Source: Rhabditoides inermis (Eukaryota > Nematoda > Chromadorea > Rhabditida > Rhabditidae). From it: a stretch of DNA of 64,000 bases. Position numbers and translations under genes: made by a program. The notes below the pieces were generated by a model. The model was not told the origin of the DNA, did not search any database, and was given only the letters and a program-made list of their open reading frames with translations. The stretch is taken from assembly GCA_963966185.1 (NCBI GenBank), contig CAWZYM010000263.1, positions 31,001 through 95,000 of the forward strand. Direction: 5' to 3'. Positions 24,698-36,906 of the stretch are shown piece after piece. How positions within the stretch are numbered: the first letter of the stretch is position 1; every line of letters starts with the position of its first letter.

Positions 24698-26085
24698 TCA
24701 CTTTACAATAAACGCGACACTTGGTACGTTTCGGCGTTGTGTGATCGCTCGAGAAAGTTGTTCAGATGCTAGGAAGATTGTGGTGTGTACGGCGAGCATG
24801 CGCAGCACGAGAGAGACGGCGGCGACTCGGTAGGGCGCATGCGCACACAGGACGACGAGGGAAGACGCCGTGTGCCGTGCACAGCCACCGTCGCCATGAT
24901 CCAGTTGCTGCTGTCTAAAAACGGAACAGCTAGTAGTATCATAGGAAGGGACGTCTGAATTGTTGGAGGATTGTGTGTGTTCGGTTTCGCGACAAACTCG
25001 CCTGCGCGACGAGAATGAAGACGTATTTGCGCTGGAGCTGTCGCGTTTTCGCGCTGACGCTGGGAGCGGTGATGTAAACGAAACAGATACTCAGGCAGAT
25101 CAACATGAGCGAGATGTTGAGCGCGCCGAGACCGAAGAACGCCGCAACGAACTGAGACGACGTTCGGATCAGTTATGAGTGGCTCACTTCATATCGACGC
25201 GGCTTCCATGGAGAAGAGTAGAATGACTTGATTGCCGGGCACGTGAGAGAGGGCCGTCAGCTGGACTACAGTGTCGACATCGCATACGTGCCAGCCTTCG
25301 AATATCTCGTCCAGACTCGTTTGTGCGAGGACAGAGCGAACTCCGGCCGCGATAAACGTCGATATTTGCAAGACGGAGTTGAATAGTATCATGATATGGT
25401 AATGTTTTTGCAAGAACCCACTCATCCGTAGAAGTGTCTGAACTCAGCAGTGAAAAACAACTTTCAACTAAAAAAACATACCTTCAAGCGATATAAATAT
25501 ACAAGTTTAAAATGGAACAGAACAGGAAAATTGTCCCCGTCCGACCGATTAGCTTGAAAACACACCCCTTGTTAATAGTTGAAGAGACAGTGGCGCTTAG
25601 TTTAGATTTTGGCACATTGCGTAAACTTTGGTACTACTGAAACGCCCCTTGTGCTTTCAGGTATTTGGACTTACCAACGCAATATATTTGTTAGGCAAGT
25701 AATGCCTTTGATTTGATGATAAATGCCTTTGATTTGAACCGCTGGCGCGGGATAGAACACTACTGAAATGAAGCCGACAGTCATGTTGAAATCGAAAAGC
25801 ATTTTTGCAATCTGAATAATAGAATTTTCGAATACATAAAAAAAAGATGTTCAATAAAACTACCTGCGCAGCTAGTAGATACCATCGGTAGTCTGACATT
25901 GATTTCGGAGATTGGCAAATAATAAGCCAGCAGACGAAAATATGAATAGGAAATGCAAAGCATGATATCACATTCATTTCCGGCACTATGGAATCGTGGT
26001 AGTCGAAATCCAATGTGTAGTTCGGGCAAGGAATACAGTTGATGACGCCCCGTTGGACATAGAGGAGAACGGTTTCTAGATTCAT
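24698..26085 (-). pseudogene. SRH-type chemoreceptor, probably frameshifted
   Basis: Exon 1 (26085-25864, 74 residues) has the SRH N-terminus: an extracellular lead, helix 1, then SPKSMSDYRWYLLAAQ. Exon 2 (25811-25675) carries helix 2 and a duplicated IKGI stretch. Later exons carry helix 4/5 material (FLQKHYHIMILFNSV; CDVDTVVQLTALSH), then FVAAFFGLGALNISLMLICL and TRQLQRKYVFILVAQ^TSLPMILLAVP across a GC-AG intron, as in SRH helix 6. Helix 7 reads WIMATVAVHG in one frame but SSLVVLCAHAPYR in another, so a 1- or 2-base indel sits near 24862-24875. The helix 3 segment (TIFLFCSILNLYIY) also needs a frame change to reach RLKTLLRM. Two breaks suggest a pseudogene; assembly indels are the alternative. 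The reading ends at 24698. Confidence 0.6.
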
Positions 26086-26719
26086 AACTGCACCAAGAAA
26101 ACTCGGTTATGTACTAACATTTGAAGAAAAAACGGAATAGACTCTCAGAAACGCGCCAAACTGGAAGAGGAACAAAACGACATGTGAAGTCAATGGTTCG
26201 AAAGTTTTTTTTTAGAAAATACATCACTTTCTTTATTCACATTTTTTTCATTGATCTATGAGTTTTTCGACATTGTACACAAATTCATTATTGTAAACCA
26301 TATTTTTTTTGTTTCTGGAATTACTCAACCTTTCACTCAAGTATCACGATGAGAATTACACATTTCTGAAAGTAGTTATTGCAAATTCTCAACTCAACTA
26401 ATAACAGAAAAAGGAAATACACGGACTCGAAAACACTACTTTCCAATCAAGTTGTGCGAGCACGGAGAGAAATAAAGCGGAAATAGGACACAGTCGAACT
26501 ATCAAAACGGAAAACTTCAACTAAAATCCTTTTTAAAGCATTTTTGTCGTAACAATTCGAGCACTTGAACTTTGAGCGTTTTGAAAATTGAGTGTTTTCA
26601 ATTCTTATTACTGTCAGAGAACTTTGAATGGCGTATATCGAAACCGTGGGGTAATGGCGTTTTCAAACGCCCGCGGAATCACATTGTGCCGAGTTGCATT
26701 TACTTTTCACGCCGAGTTG

Positions 26720-26783
26720 AAAACAGAAATCGAACCTGTAGCCTCAAGCCCTTAAGAACGATTTTTACTCTTTGAGTCACTCG
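26720..26783 (-). repeat. tRNA-derived fragment
   Basis: Minus strand has TGACTCAAAGAG (A-box-like) and CAGGTTCGATTTCTG (T-arm/B-box-like, 4-bp stem) at tRNA-like spacing. The arms are otherwise degenerate. Confidence 0.35.
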
Positions 26784-27560
26784 CAGAGAATGCTTCTTTT
26801 TCTGTATAACAAATGTAACGAATGCTAATCGGTTTTTTGGTTTATTTTCCATTACAATGGGTTGTGTTTCGAGAACAGAAATAAACGCCGCTGTACCTTT
26901 CACGACCGGAACGTTTTATAGATGTTGGGTTTTCTGAGTTACTAGCGCAAGGAAAACGTTATGATATGCCATATGCGCGCGTGTTTCGAATGAAAAAATT
27001 TCTGTGACAGACAGAAGTTTCAAGAAAAAAAACTGTTTCCTATAAAGCGTTATACTGTAATAAAATAGTAAGTACCATGAATCAAAAAAAGGAACAAGAC
27101 AAAAAGCATTATTCACCGCAGGTGTGAAACAAAGAAAATATGTCAACACATGTTCCAACATCATAAAAAAACAGATGTACCGGACTTCCGACATTCATTC
27201 CGTCAAGGCAAATGTTTTCAAGAAGAGAGAATGAATTTTGTCCAATTGCATGAAGTTCACATAGACATAGAGTGCTTTCCAATTATAGTCGAAAATGTTA
27301 CTATCTGTATAAAAAATTTTTGTTTTTTTTTTCAAGAAAGAAAAAACCCCAAAAAACCCATCATCACAATTGAAACAAAAGAACTCCGGGAGTCCGACAC
27401 TATTTGAAATTAGTCGCGCTCTAGTCAACCAAATTCAGAACAAGTTTGCGATGACGTTTTACAGGTTTATTATTGCGCCCGATTTTTGTTACCGAAACGA
27501 CGAGCAATCAGAAGATCTATAACTCGAAGATCTTGCCTCTTGCCTAAGAAAACTTTCGCA

Positions 27561-27564
<4 letters not shown>

Positions 27565-27616
<52 letters not shown>
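27565..27616. repeat. (GA)n microsatellite
   Basis: About 25 GA units with one AAAGA interruption near the end. Confidence 0.95.
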
Positions 27617-27618
<2 letters not shown>

Positions 27619-28598
27619 TACTACTTCGTTTATACCTCCGTCTACTTCAAGAGTTCACAAAGTTTCAGTTGTTTCCCACTAATGCTGAGGACATTTGCAT
27701 TTCAAACATGCTATTCGTCACACTGACCCACTGAAGACATGTTTTTTACGTTCATTGCGAACGTGTGCACTGCCCATTATTACAGCTTCCACTCCAGACT
27801 TTCGGTCAAAAAGATCTTGCAGTCTGTTTTTTTTTGTCGACGCAGTTCTGCATCGAGTTTAAATGTGACCACAAGTTTTCATGAATTTACCATCTTTCAC
27901 AATTTGAAAATCTCTGCAGCAACAACAACAAGCGTTATCTTCCAAGACATAAGAGGGATCAGATCGAACAGAAACATATTGTGTGAACGGAGAAACCCCC
28001 TGTATCGTTACTGATGTCTAATCATCGTTGCACTGATTACGTGAGGAAATGAATCGTCTGACTTACTCGAGCGTCAGTCTGTACTCAAGCAAGCTACTAT
28101 CTGCCACTGTTTGTACTCTGCCACTGTGTACTGTTTGCGACCGTTCTTCGGCCATGTTTCGTTTGTCAATGCCGACTCAAGCGTTACCTTCCACTCTTGA
28201 CCTATTAATGGTTCCTACAAAAGACAAATCTATAGTGAGCAATCTGAAAATGCTCAAAGTGTAAAAATCACAGCATATGTCAAAGTGCTTTGCGTGAACT
28301 TAAACGATACAATACATTTCGATACATTTCGACGCGGTTGCGTCACAATCGAACGCTGAACTATGCTGTACTATTCTTTCTCACAACGCTAATGGTAAGA
28401 TTGAAAAAAGATCAACATTGTTCGACTCTTCATACATATAATTCATCATCTCTTTTCACTTGCTGCTTGGTTTAGTAAGTGCACAAGCTGATGTTTACGA
28501 GTTCACGATAAGACGATATTGAGGACCGTTTATTTATATTTCAAGTTGACGTCTAAGACGTTAAAACATCAAGCACCACTTACAGAGGAAAGTTTTAT

Positions 28599-30999
28599 TC
28601 ATAAAGGGGGTTGTTCAGTGTGGTCAGAAAAGGTATACTTTGTGGCTGGTTCTGGTGGCAGGTCCCTTGCTGGATCTGGTGGCTTGTTTTGGTTCGGAGA
28701 TAGCGATGACGCACTCATGACCGAGTTCTGAAGACTCATCTAAAAGATAGAGAAATGAGCTAGTTTCACTGAACGACCAACCGTCTGCAGCGCGAAAGCC
28801 GGACCGACGCGACAGCGCTTCCGTCCCATCTCAAGCAGACGAGGCGGCATAAGGTAGGTGTGGCCGAAGATGAGCTCTGTCACTCGCGAGCGAATGCGCG
28901 TGTTCATCACCAGATAGATCACACCTGGCGTGCCTGAATGTCAACCGTGAACTGTTTCTTTTTCGCTCATCGCCCAGATTGAAGAGACACACCGCTCATT
29001 TCGCGAACTGGCAGCGAATAGCCGCTCCCATTATATTGTTTCTGACATTATGATTATCCTACAACTTTTATTCATCTGGAAAACACTGTCTAGTCAAACA
29101 TGCATTTTATAATTCGTCAAAAAGACCGCGTAACAGAGAGCGGCTGACGCGCAGACCGCGCAGACCGCGCAGCGAGTGGAAAATTATCGCGCGCCAGCGT
29201 TGGCAAGTTTACGAAAAGGCACGCGGCGCGTGTGCGCGGCGCGGTCGTAGGGCTAACCGCTCTCGACTGTGCCACTGTGTCTTCACCATGTACGAGCTGC
29301 CAGCTGACGCTTCCGATGAGAGAGACGAGCTGCGTGGGCACGAACTGCATGTACACGTACACGACGCCGGCGACGAAGTGGAACAGGCAGATGAGCGCGG
29401 CCTGCAGCAGCGCCTGCAACAAACAGCGCCCGTCGCCGCCGTATTCTCCCCGTCCCCGCCGCCCTCTCCCCGTCTCCCTCCTCTCCTTTCCCCCACCGTG
29501 TTCTGTCTCCACAGGAATGGCTGTCCGTGTCGCGTGTACTTCTGGTGCAGGATGGCGATGAATGCGACGAAGAGTGCCGTATTCGCCAGCACCACCACGC
29601 TGTTGTGCGCCGTGTGCCAGTGGTTGAGGTACTGCAAGCAAAGCAAGTTAACGGAGTTGGCAACGCTGTAAAAAGTAGCGAACTGTCGTTTTGGTTTCTG
29701 TAGCCACTTCAAAATCATTTCAATTCCAAGATTTTTTCACTCTCATTAGCAGAATGAAGCACCTAGTTTCACAACACATACTCGACTTCTAACTCGTCTA
29801 GCTCAAATTCAGTATTACTTCATTTACAATGTTCGTATATCTTGTTTGATACACTGTGTCAATTCACATCCGCATCGTTCTGTGTGGAAATGAAGGGTGT
29901 GAAGAAGAATCCGATTCGATCGGCGTTGAACAGCGGGCTGCGAGTGAACGTGACCACCGAAGCGGCATAGCAGAAACATGCTATGATGACAGTGTAGCCT
30001 AGAAAATTGACACTTGCGATTTTGTGATTATCACCAGAACTATTTTAAACTCGTGGGAATGTAGCGTACGGCTGTGTACCTATCATGATGAACTACATAC
30101 ATCGTTTTTCTCAGCAAGGTGTATAGACACGGATGGTGACTGGCGTCTGTTCGTGTCTTCTCTAATGCACACACCTCGCTTGCCGTGGAAGTAGTCGTCG
30201 ATGATGGCCGGCTTGACCATCTCGCAGAGTCGCAGACACGCGAGACAGATGCACAACCAGCACGAACTGTTCCACGAAACTGAACTATACAGTAAACTAC
30301 ACCCGCCCTCGATAAGGGCCTTCGATTAGGGCCGATCAAGACAAATACTGGATAGATGGATGTTGTACTCACAGAAGCCTCCCATGCTGGCGATAAGAAT
30401 GAATGTGGGGTTGGTGCAGTACTCGTCGCCACGGATGAAGAAATAGCCGGAGAGGCAGCAGCCCGCAAACAGCGCGTTCACATCCACCACACCCAGGAAG
30501 AACATGCACTGAAGTCGATTGTGAGAGTGTGTTATTGTCTTTTCCCACGCTCGCACCTTGTAGCACAGGTTGTCGTACAGGTCCTTGTGCTTGTAGATCA
30601 CGACCATTGTCGGCAGGTAAACGACCTGGTGGCGGATATTACATACAACTCAACGATTCCCAGACACCTGTGCGAGAAAACCATAGAACAGGTTGATGAA
30701 GCCGAACGTGATTTGAATTGCCGCCTTGTCGTTTTTATTCGAGCTGTTGACGACGTGTCCACTGAAATCGAAGTGGACATTTAGAAGTGACCCTGTCAAA
30801 AGCCCTTTCTCAAGCCTCTGTTCAGTCACAGAGCTCTAGTTGCTTCGAGTAAGTGATGCGGAAACAGACATGTCAGCTAATTCAATTTTTTTGAAAGCAA
30901 TTCGAATCTAAAAAAAAAAAAGAAATCTTGAAACGACACGAACCTGCAATTATAGTCCGGGAAGTTTGAAGCGGACCCGTACATGATGAAATGGTCCAT
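28599..30999 (-). CDS. SRT-type seven-transmembrane chemoreceptor
   Basis: Predicted chemoreceptor of serpentine receptor class T. The start chosen is ATG at 30999 (MDHFIMYGSASNFPDYNC), because it reaches the family's Y-N-C-S motif at the usual distance; the frame stays open to 31122. Minus-strand exons then give GHVVNSSNK...AIQITFGFINLFYGFLAQ, VVYLPTMVVIYKHKDLYDN (helix 1), CMFFLGVVDVNALFAGC plus GDEYCTNPTF (helix 2 and loop, typical SRT), NSSCWLCICLACLRLCEM (helix 3), FHGKR then GYTVIIACFCYAASVV (helix 4), YLNHWHTAHNSVVVLANT (helix 5), ALLQAALICLFHFVAG with YVYMQFVP (helix 6), and TPGVIYLVMNTRIRSRV (helix 7, like SRT P-x-x-I-Y-L-x-x-N). The tail exon after TTTTAG begins MSLQNSVMSASSL, is proline-rich, and stops at 28601-28599. 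All junctions read are GT-AG and in frame. The gene appears intact. Confidence 0.82.
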
Positions 31000-31129
31000 G
31001 TCGCACTTGTGAACACAGACGTGTGCGCCCCAGTCTTTGAATTCAAATGCGAGTTTCGCACGCGTGAGCGTGCGAGCGTGGACTTGTGAACGAGAGAAAG
31101 AGGGAACCACATTCTTAAACACTCACATA

Positions 31130-32476
31130 CATCATAGGATTACCCTTACAGCTACATCACCATAGTAATGTCACACTTATTTGAAGACATGTTGACAGCT
31201 TGAAGATACGGGGACGCGAGAGCTTGCAAAGGAAAGAGAGCGCAGAGTGGCCGAGGATCGAATTGTCACGTTCCGAGCAGTCTGCTGTTCGTTCACCGCG
31301 CTCACTTCGAACTTTTGTTAGAGCTATATTAAACCGTAAAACTTGAATAACTGACAGAAAACATGGACGGCTCGGTTAAACTAAATTTTCGTTTCGGTCA
31401 TTGGCCGCTGCAAAGCCTTCTGAATGCACTATAGCTACAGTCATAAAAAACGAGACGCGCAAAACAAGGGAGTCACCGCACAGTTGCGTCTTTTCTCGTG
31501 TGTCCCACCTTGAAGCTAACAGACCGTTCTTTTACATCAATATGTACATAAAATTACATACAGAAAAGAGAAAAATGGTCAAATGACTAGAAACTAGGTT
31601 CAGATAGATCTCAAAATGCATTTTTGATAATCGACCAAAAAATAGCATGTGTGATTGTTTTACTACATTCCCTGACAACAAACATGCAAGAGATACGTAG
31701 CTCCGCTCAACGACTCGCCCCTCACTTGTTGCTGTACTGACTGGGAGTCGATGATCTGTTTCATCGCGCTCTCTTGTTGTTTCACTACCCTCTCTCTCTC
31801 GCGTTGACACAGTTATAGGTTTCAATCATCTCTATCGACTCATAGCCGCCTCGCACTCTTCTCCCTCTTGCGCTTTCTACTGGCGGTAACGGATTTGCCC
31901 ATCCACTGTATGAAATAGGGGCATGTGTAGTGTGAGCACACGTATTATATATTAGACTATCAACATGAAGGAGCAACAGAACAGTTTCGAAAACAATCAT
32001 GTATCGTATACCGCAGAAAAAAACAGTATACAACATGCTCCTTCCAACAACGCGTTTTGTATGATAATAAAAAGAGTTAAATAGTGTTTTCTTGTTTGAT
32101 ATACGATAACAGAGTGGAAACGTTTTGCCTGTATATAGTGGGTCCCCCGCCGGTCTTAGTGGGTCCTTGGCCAGGCGCCCAGCGGCCGCAGAGCGCGGAT
32201 GGTGAACATGCGTCGCGGACTGCGCGCTCTTCTCAAATACTCTATTCGAGTGTCTGACCCGTGGGAAGAGAGAGAGAGAGGGGGGGGGAGAGAGAGAGAG
32301 GGAGAGAGGGGGGGGCGCACTTTTTGGTTGCAAGTTTAATTCACATCTCACTTCTCTATTTCCAAAAGAAAGAAAAAAACGAATGAGCGCACGAGGTGGC
32401 GAGAGAGTCCGGGGTCCTCCTAGTCGAGAACAATATGAGGTTCATAGATTACGACAACGTCAGCAGAGGAAGTTGG
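31130..32476. other. No gene seen; G-rich purine patch
   Basis: Mostly AT-rich with short frames. At 32265-32316 there is a GA tract with two runs of seven to nine G. It is followed by GCGCACTTTTTGGTTGCAAG, which also occurs at 29-48 near the window start, also beside a GA-rich tract. Confidence 0.45.
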
Positions 32477-32484
32477 GTTGGGTG

Positions 32485-32868
32485 TAGGGATGTCAAGTGG
32501 GCGGAGCTTAGATGACATGCGGCATCTTCCAGCGCCAAACGGAATACACCATTCGACGCGCCGTAAAAAGTTGTATCTAGTAGTACCTTCCGTTTGGCGC
32601 TGGACCGTGTCATAACCTATTATTTTTGACAAAAATTGATTTGATCCCATAAAAATGACGTCAAAAAAGGAGCATGGCTTAGCCTTTCTCTGTGAAGTTG
32701 TGTGCCGCACGCGCCCTCAAACCGCGCGCTTTCGATGCGCGTAACGCGGAAATGAAAGAAAACAACTAATTCAAGTGATACTATTTCAAAACTACATATA
32801 ATTTACTTCATTTTGATATACAGTAAGCACATATCCGTGACACTTGAAAATACCCTTTGACATCCCTA
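32485..32868. mobile_element. hAT-like MITE with 8-bp target duplication
   Basis: The 384-bp element begins TAGGGATGTCAAGTGGG and ends CCCTTTGACATCCCTA, giving a 12-bp perfect terminal inverted repeat that extends imperfectly. It is bracketed by exact 8-bp duplications, GTTGGGTG at 32477-32484 and 32869-32876. An 8-bp duplication and TAGGG ends fit the hAT superfamily. Inside is a perfect 16-bp inverted repeat (CCAGCGCCAAACGGAA and its complement). No coding capacity, so it would need a transposase in trans. Confidence 0.85.
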
Positions 32869-32879
32869 GTTGGGTGATG

Positions 32880-33064
32880 TCGGACGTCTTGAATTCCGTT
32901 TTTTAGTAAGCCTTCTGCTGTGTCGCCTTCTGGCTACCATGAGAGTGGATTTCCACCACACACCACAGGAGCTGGGTGAATTTGACGGGAATGGTTGACT
33001 CCGAGGGGAATCGAACCAGCGACCGTGAGATTGAGAGGTGAATCCACTGAGACGCGCCCCCGGC
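32880..33064 (-). repeat. tRNA-derived SINE, family 1
   Basis: Minus-strand head at 33064-32997 starts GCCGGGGGCGCGTCTCAGTGG and contains TCTCACGGTCGCTGGTTCGA, with B box GGTTCGATTCC. A body follows toward 32880. It shares its head with 51073-51143 and its B-box region with 11104-11175. The body lies immediately beside the hAT-like MITE. Confidence 0.6.
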
Positions 33065-33254
33065 TGTGAACGTACAACTGCGCACATCATTCAGCATTAT
33101 GAATAACTACTCTGAAGTAGTTCATAAATATGTACGTGTGCATATATAGTGATCTAGTTTGCCATTAAGCCCCTTGTGCACATGATGTTGCTCGGCGACA
33201 TTGCTCAAGTAACCCTTTCCTTTAAGTTCTGACAATTTTTTGGACAAACTGACA

Positions 33255-33743
33255 TTATCTTTTAAAAGTACTTCCGTAAAAAGTGTTGTTTGTGTTAACC
33301 TGATTCAAGAAAAGCGCATGCATATATTATTAATTTTCGAAAAATCAAATCGTAAACACCTGAACATGAAAACTAACACAAACTTGCTCCTTCAAACGAA
33401 TATAGAATAGTTACACGTAACATTCAGAATAATACGAGTGTTTTGTTTATTCAGTGTTTTTTGCGGTTTATTATTTATGGTTTATCAGTAAAATAAAATG
33501 TTATTCGTGATGTTGTTTGACTCAATGTTTCAGGTATAAAAATGTCAAAAAAATAAAACATGGAATTATTCAACATTAATTATTCAAAAATTATTCAACG
33601 TTTTGAAAGAGCAAGTTTGTGTTAGTTTTCATGTTCAGGTGTTTACGATTTGATTTTTCGAAAATTAATAATATATGCATGCGCTTTTCTTGAATCAGGT
33701 TAACACAAACAACACTTTTTACGGAAGTACTTTTAAAAGATAA
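33255..33743. mobile_element. Fold-back element with ~145-bp inverted arms
   Basis: The left arm runs from TTATCTTTTAAAAGTACTTC (33255) to about 33400, and the right arm from about 33603 to 33743 is its reverse complement with only scattered differences. The arms include GTGTTAACCTGATTCAAG and CGTAAACACCTGAACATG. The spacer is about 200 bp of AT-rich sequence. Near-identical arms suggest recent formation or gene conversion. No coding capacity and no clear target duplication. Confidence 0.85.
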
Positions 33744-33846
33744 TATATGTCCTTTTGTTGAATTTCATAGAAATTTTCTCTCTCGTCTTCATACATGTAA
33801 CATGTTCTTCTCTCATTATTTCATCAATTTCATTTCAAATTTATTC

Positions 33847-35945
33847 GATATTTTCTCGTTCTCTCGTTCTCTCCTTCCATTCCTTCCCTCCTTCTCTCCT
33901 TCTTTCCTTCTCTCCTCCTCTCCTTTCCTCCTTCTCTCCTCCCATTCCTTCCCTCCTTCTCTCCTTCTCCCCTTCTCTCCTCCTCTCCTCCTCTCCTTCC
34001 CTCCTTCCTTCCTTCCCTCCTTCTTTCCTTCTCTCTTTCTCTCGTTCTCTCTTTCTCTCGTTCTCTCTTTCTCTCGTTCTCTCGTTATCCCTTTCTCTCT
34101 TTCTCTCGTTCTCTCGTTCTCTCGTTCTCTCGTTCTCTCTTTCTCCCTTTCTCTCTTTTCTCTCTTTCTCTCGTTCTCTCTTTTCTCTCTTTTCTCTCTT
34201 TCTCTCTTTCTCTCTTTCTCTCGTTCTCTCGTTCTCTCGTTCTCTCGTTCTCTCCGTCTCTCCGTCTCTCCTTCTCTCCTTCCCTCCTTCCCCCCTTCTC
34301 CCTTTCCCTCTTTCTCTCGTTCTCTCGTTCTCTCGTTCTCTAGTTCTCTCGTTATTTCGTTTTCTCTTTCTCTCGTTCTCTCGTTCTCTCATTCTCTCGT
34401 TCTCTCGTTCTCTCGTTCTCTCGTTCTCTCGTTCTCGCGTGTCTCCTTCTCTTCTTCTCTCCTTCCCTCCTTCCCTCCTTCTCCCTTTCTCTTTTTCTCT
34501 AGTTCTCCAGTTCTCTCTTTCTCTCGTTCTCTCTTTCTCTCTTTCTCTCTTTCTCTCGTTCTCTCGTTCTCTCGTTCTCTCGTTCTCTCGTTTCTCGTTC
34601 TCTCGTTCTCTCGTTTTCTCCGTCTCTCCGTCTCTCCTTCTCTTCTTCCCTCCTTCCCTCCTACCACCCTCCTTCTCTCTTTCTCTCGTTCTCTCGTTCT
34701 CTAGTTATATCGTTCTCTCTTTCTTTCGTTCTCTCTTTCTCTTGTTCTCTCTTTCTCTCGTTTTCTCGTTCTCTCGTTCTCTCGTTCTCTCTTTATCTCG
34801 TTCTCTCTTTCTATCCTTCTCTCGGTCTCTCGTTCTCTCGTTCTCTCCGTCTCTCCTTCTCTTCTTCCCTCCTTCTCTCCTTCTCTCCTTCTCTCTTTCT
34901 CTCGTTCTCTATTTCTCTCGTTATATCGTTATATCGTTCTCTCTTTTTCTCGTTCTCTCGTGCTCTCGTTTTCTCGTTCTCTCGTTCTCTCGTTGTCTCG
35001 TTGTCTCGTTGTCTCGTTCTCTCGTTGTCTCGTTCTCTCCTTCTTTCCTTCCCTCCTTCCCGCCTTCTCACTTTCTCTCTTTCTCTCGTTCTCTAGTTCT
35101 CTCGTTATATCGTTCTCTCTTTCACTCGTTTTCTCTTTCTATCGGTTTCTCTTTCTCTCGTTCTCTCATTATCTCTTTCTCTCTTTCTCTCTTTCTCTCT
35201 TTCTCTCTTTCTCTCTTTCTCTCTTTCTCTCTTTCTCTCTTTCTCTTTCTCTCTCTTTCTCTCTTTCTCTCTTTCTCTCTTTCTCTCTTTCTCTCTTTCT
35301 CTCTTTCTCTCTTTCTCTCTCTCTCTTTCTCTCTTTCTCTCTTTCTCTTTTTTCTCTAGTTCTCTCCTTCTCTTCTTCTTCTCTCCATCCCTCCTTCCCT
35401 CCTTCTCCCTTTCTCTCTTTCTCTCGTTCTCTAGCTCTCTCGTTATATCGTTCTCTCTTTCTCTCGTTTTCTCTTTCTCTCGTTTTCTCGTTTTCTCGTT
35501 CTCTCTTTCTCTCTTTCTCTCCTTCCCTCCTTCCCTCCTCCTCCCATTCTCTCTTTCTCTCGTTCTCTAATTCTCTCGTTATATCGTTCTCGCTTTCTCT
35601 CGTTCTCTCTTTATCTCTTTCTCTCTTTCTCTCTTTCTTTCGTTCTCTAGTTCTCTCGTTCTCTCTTTCTATCCTTCTCTTCTTCTCTCCATCCCTCCTT
35701 CCCTCCTTCTCCCTTTCTCTCTTTCTCTCGTTCTCTAGCTCTCTCGTTCTCTTTTTATATCTTTCTCTCTTTCTCTGGTTCTCTGGTTCTCTCGTTCTCT
35801 CTTTCTATCCTTCTCTCGTTCTCTCGTTCTCTCGTTCTCTCCGTCTCTCCTTCCCTCCTTCCCTCCTCTCTTTTTCTCCTTTTCTCTCGTTATATCGTTC
35901 TCTCGTTCTCTCGTTCTCTCGTTCTCTCGTTCTCTCTTTCTCTCT
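33847..35945. repeat. 2.1-kb polypyrimidine array with higher-order pattern
   Basis: The plus strand is almost entirely C and T over 2.1 kb. It is built from TTCTCTCG, TTTCTCTC, CTTCCCTC and CGTCTCTC words. Larger blocks recur: a CCTTCCCTCC segment, then CTTTCTCTC words, then CGTTATATCG (34707, 34920, 35104, 35448, 35577, 35888), then CGTTCTCTC words. This gives a higher-order unit of very roughly 150-350 bp. Long same-strand pyrimidine runs with partial mirror symmetry can form triplex DNA. Confidence 0.9.
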
Positions 35946-36596
35946 CCCCTTACTAAATTCCTACTGATCGCAGCCACCAAAGTACATCTGTCTCTCTCCA
36001 AACAGCGTGCTCTCTCGCGTGCTCTCGCGCTCGCCCGCCAGCAGAGGGCTAGCTATCAGCTAGCGTGACTGGAATACTGGAAACGACACCCACCCACACG
36101 CTGGCCTTTCGCCTAGTGCGAGTGCGAGATCGCTCATAACTTCTTTCGGAGAAAAGATACAAAGATGCCGTCAATTAGTGATCTGCCCTATGGAACCGTG
36201 CGAATCTAACTAACATAAATTGGAAGACTTCACATTGTTGCTAACATGTCCTTTGGATATCGCTACTTGAAAATTCTGGCGCGAGCCTTATTTTAACCCA
36301 AGAGAGAGGGCGCTGCGCGCCCTCTCTAATATGAACATACAACTTATTTTCTATAGATCGGGATAGCGGAGATTGCCATAAGCTGCGACATATTGAATGT
36401 GCACGAATGACGATTTGTCTTTCTTCTCGGCTCGCGCTCGGCTCCTCACAGAACAGGATGACAAAAGTGAGATGTGAAATACCAACTATGCGCACACATT
36501 GTAGAAGTTTCTAGATAGTGTTAGCATTCAACACTCACGGCTAACTGGTGTGTTTGGAAGTTCAAACGACACAAATATGATATAAAACGCCTAAAT

Positions 36597-36720
36597 ATAA
36601 AGTGGAGGGAACGTCCTAGCAAAGTGGAGGGATCGTTCATGGTCGGTGGAGGGATCGTTCATGCTAGTGGAGGAATAGTCCTTTTCACTTATTCTGAAAA
36701 ATGTGGAGGGAACGTCCTAC
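36597..36720. repeat. GTGGAGGG minisatellite
   Basis: Five diverged copies of a 20-35-bp unit starting GTGGAGGGA and continuing ACGTCCTA or TCGTTCATG. The two outer copies carry AACGTCCTA and the middle ones ATCGTTCATG. Confidence 0.75.
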
Positions 36721-36906
36721 ATCCGTCCGCAAATTACGAGAAATGACGCAGACACGAACCAGACAATCGGTTTATTATGGAAATGATCTCTTTCCCAAGG
36801 GGCGATTGCAGGTTTTGTAAAATATCTTGACCATGGACATAAAATCTTCAAATGTTGCAACGTAGGTTTGGTTGTATGCCTATCAAGTATGCTCTCATAA
36901 ACTTTT

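Larger units (their letters stand above)
26090..28598. other. No gene seen
   Basis: AT-rich interval without an exon chain. It contains a tRNA-derived piece at 26720-26783 and a (GA)n block at 27565-27616. Confidence 0.5.

Noticed and set aside
33755..35359. 534-residue open frame, Ser/Leu/Phe-rich, looking like many membrane helices
   Set aside because: It is the translation of a polypyrimidine repeat; the other frames are similarly open and composition is entirely explained by TCT/CTC repeats.
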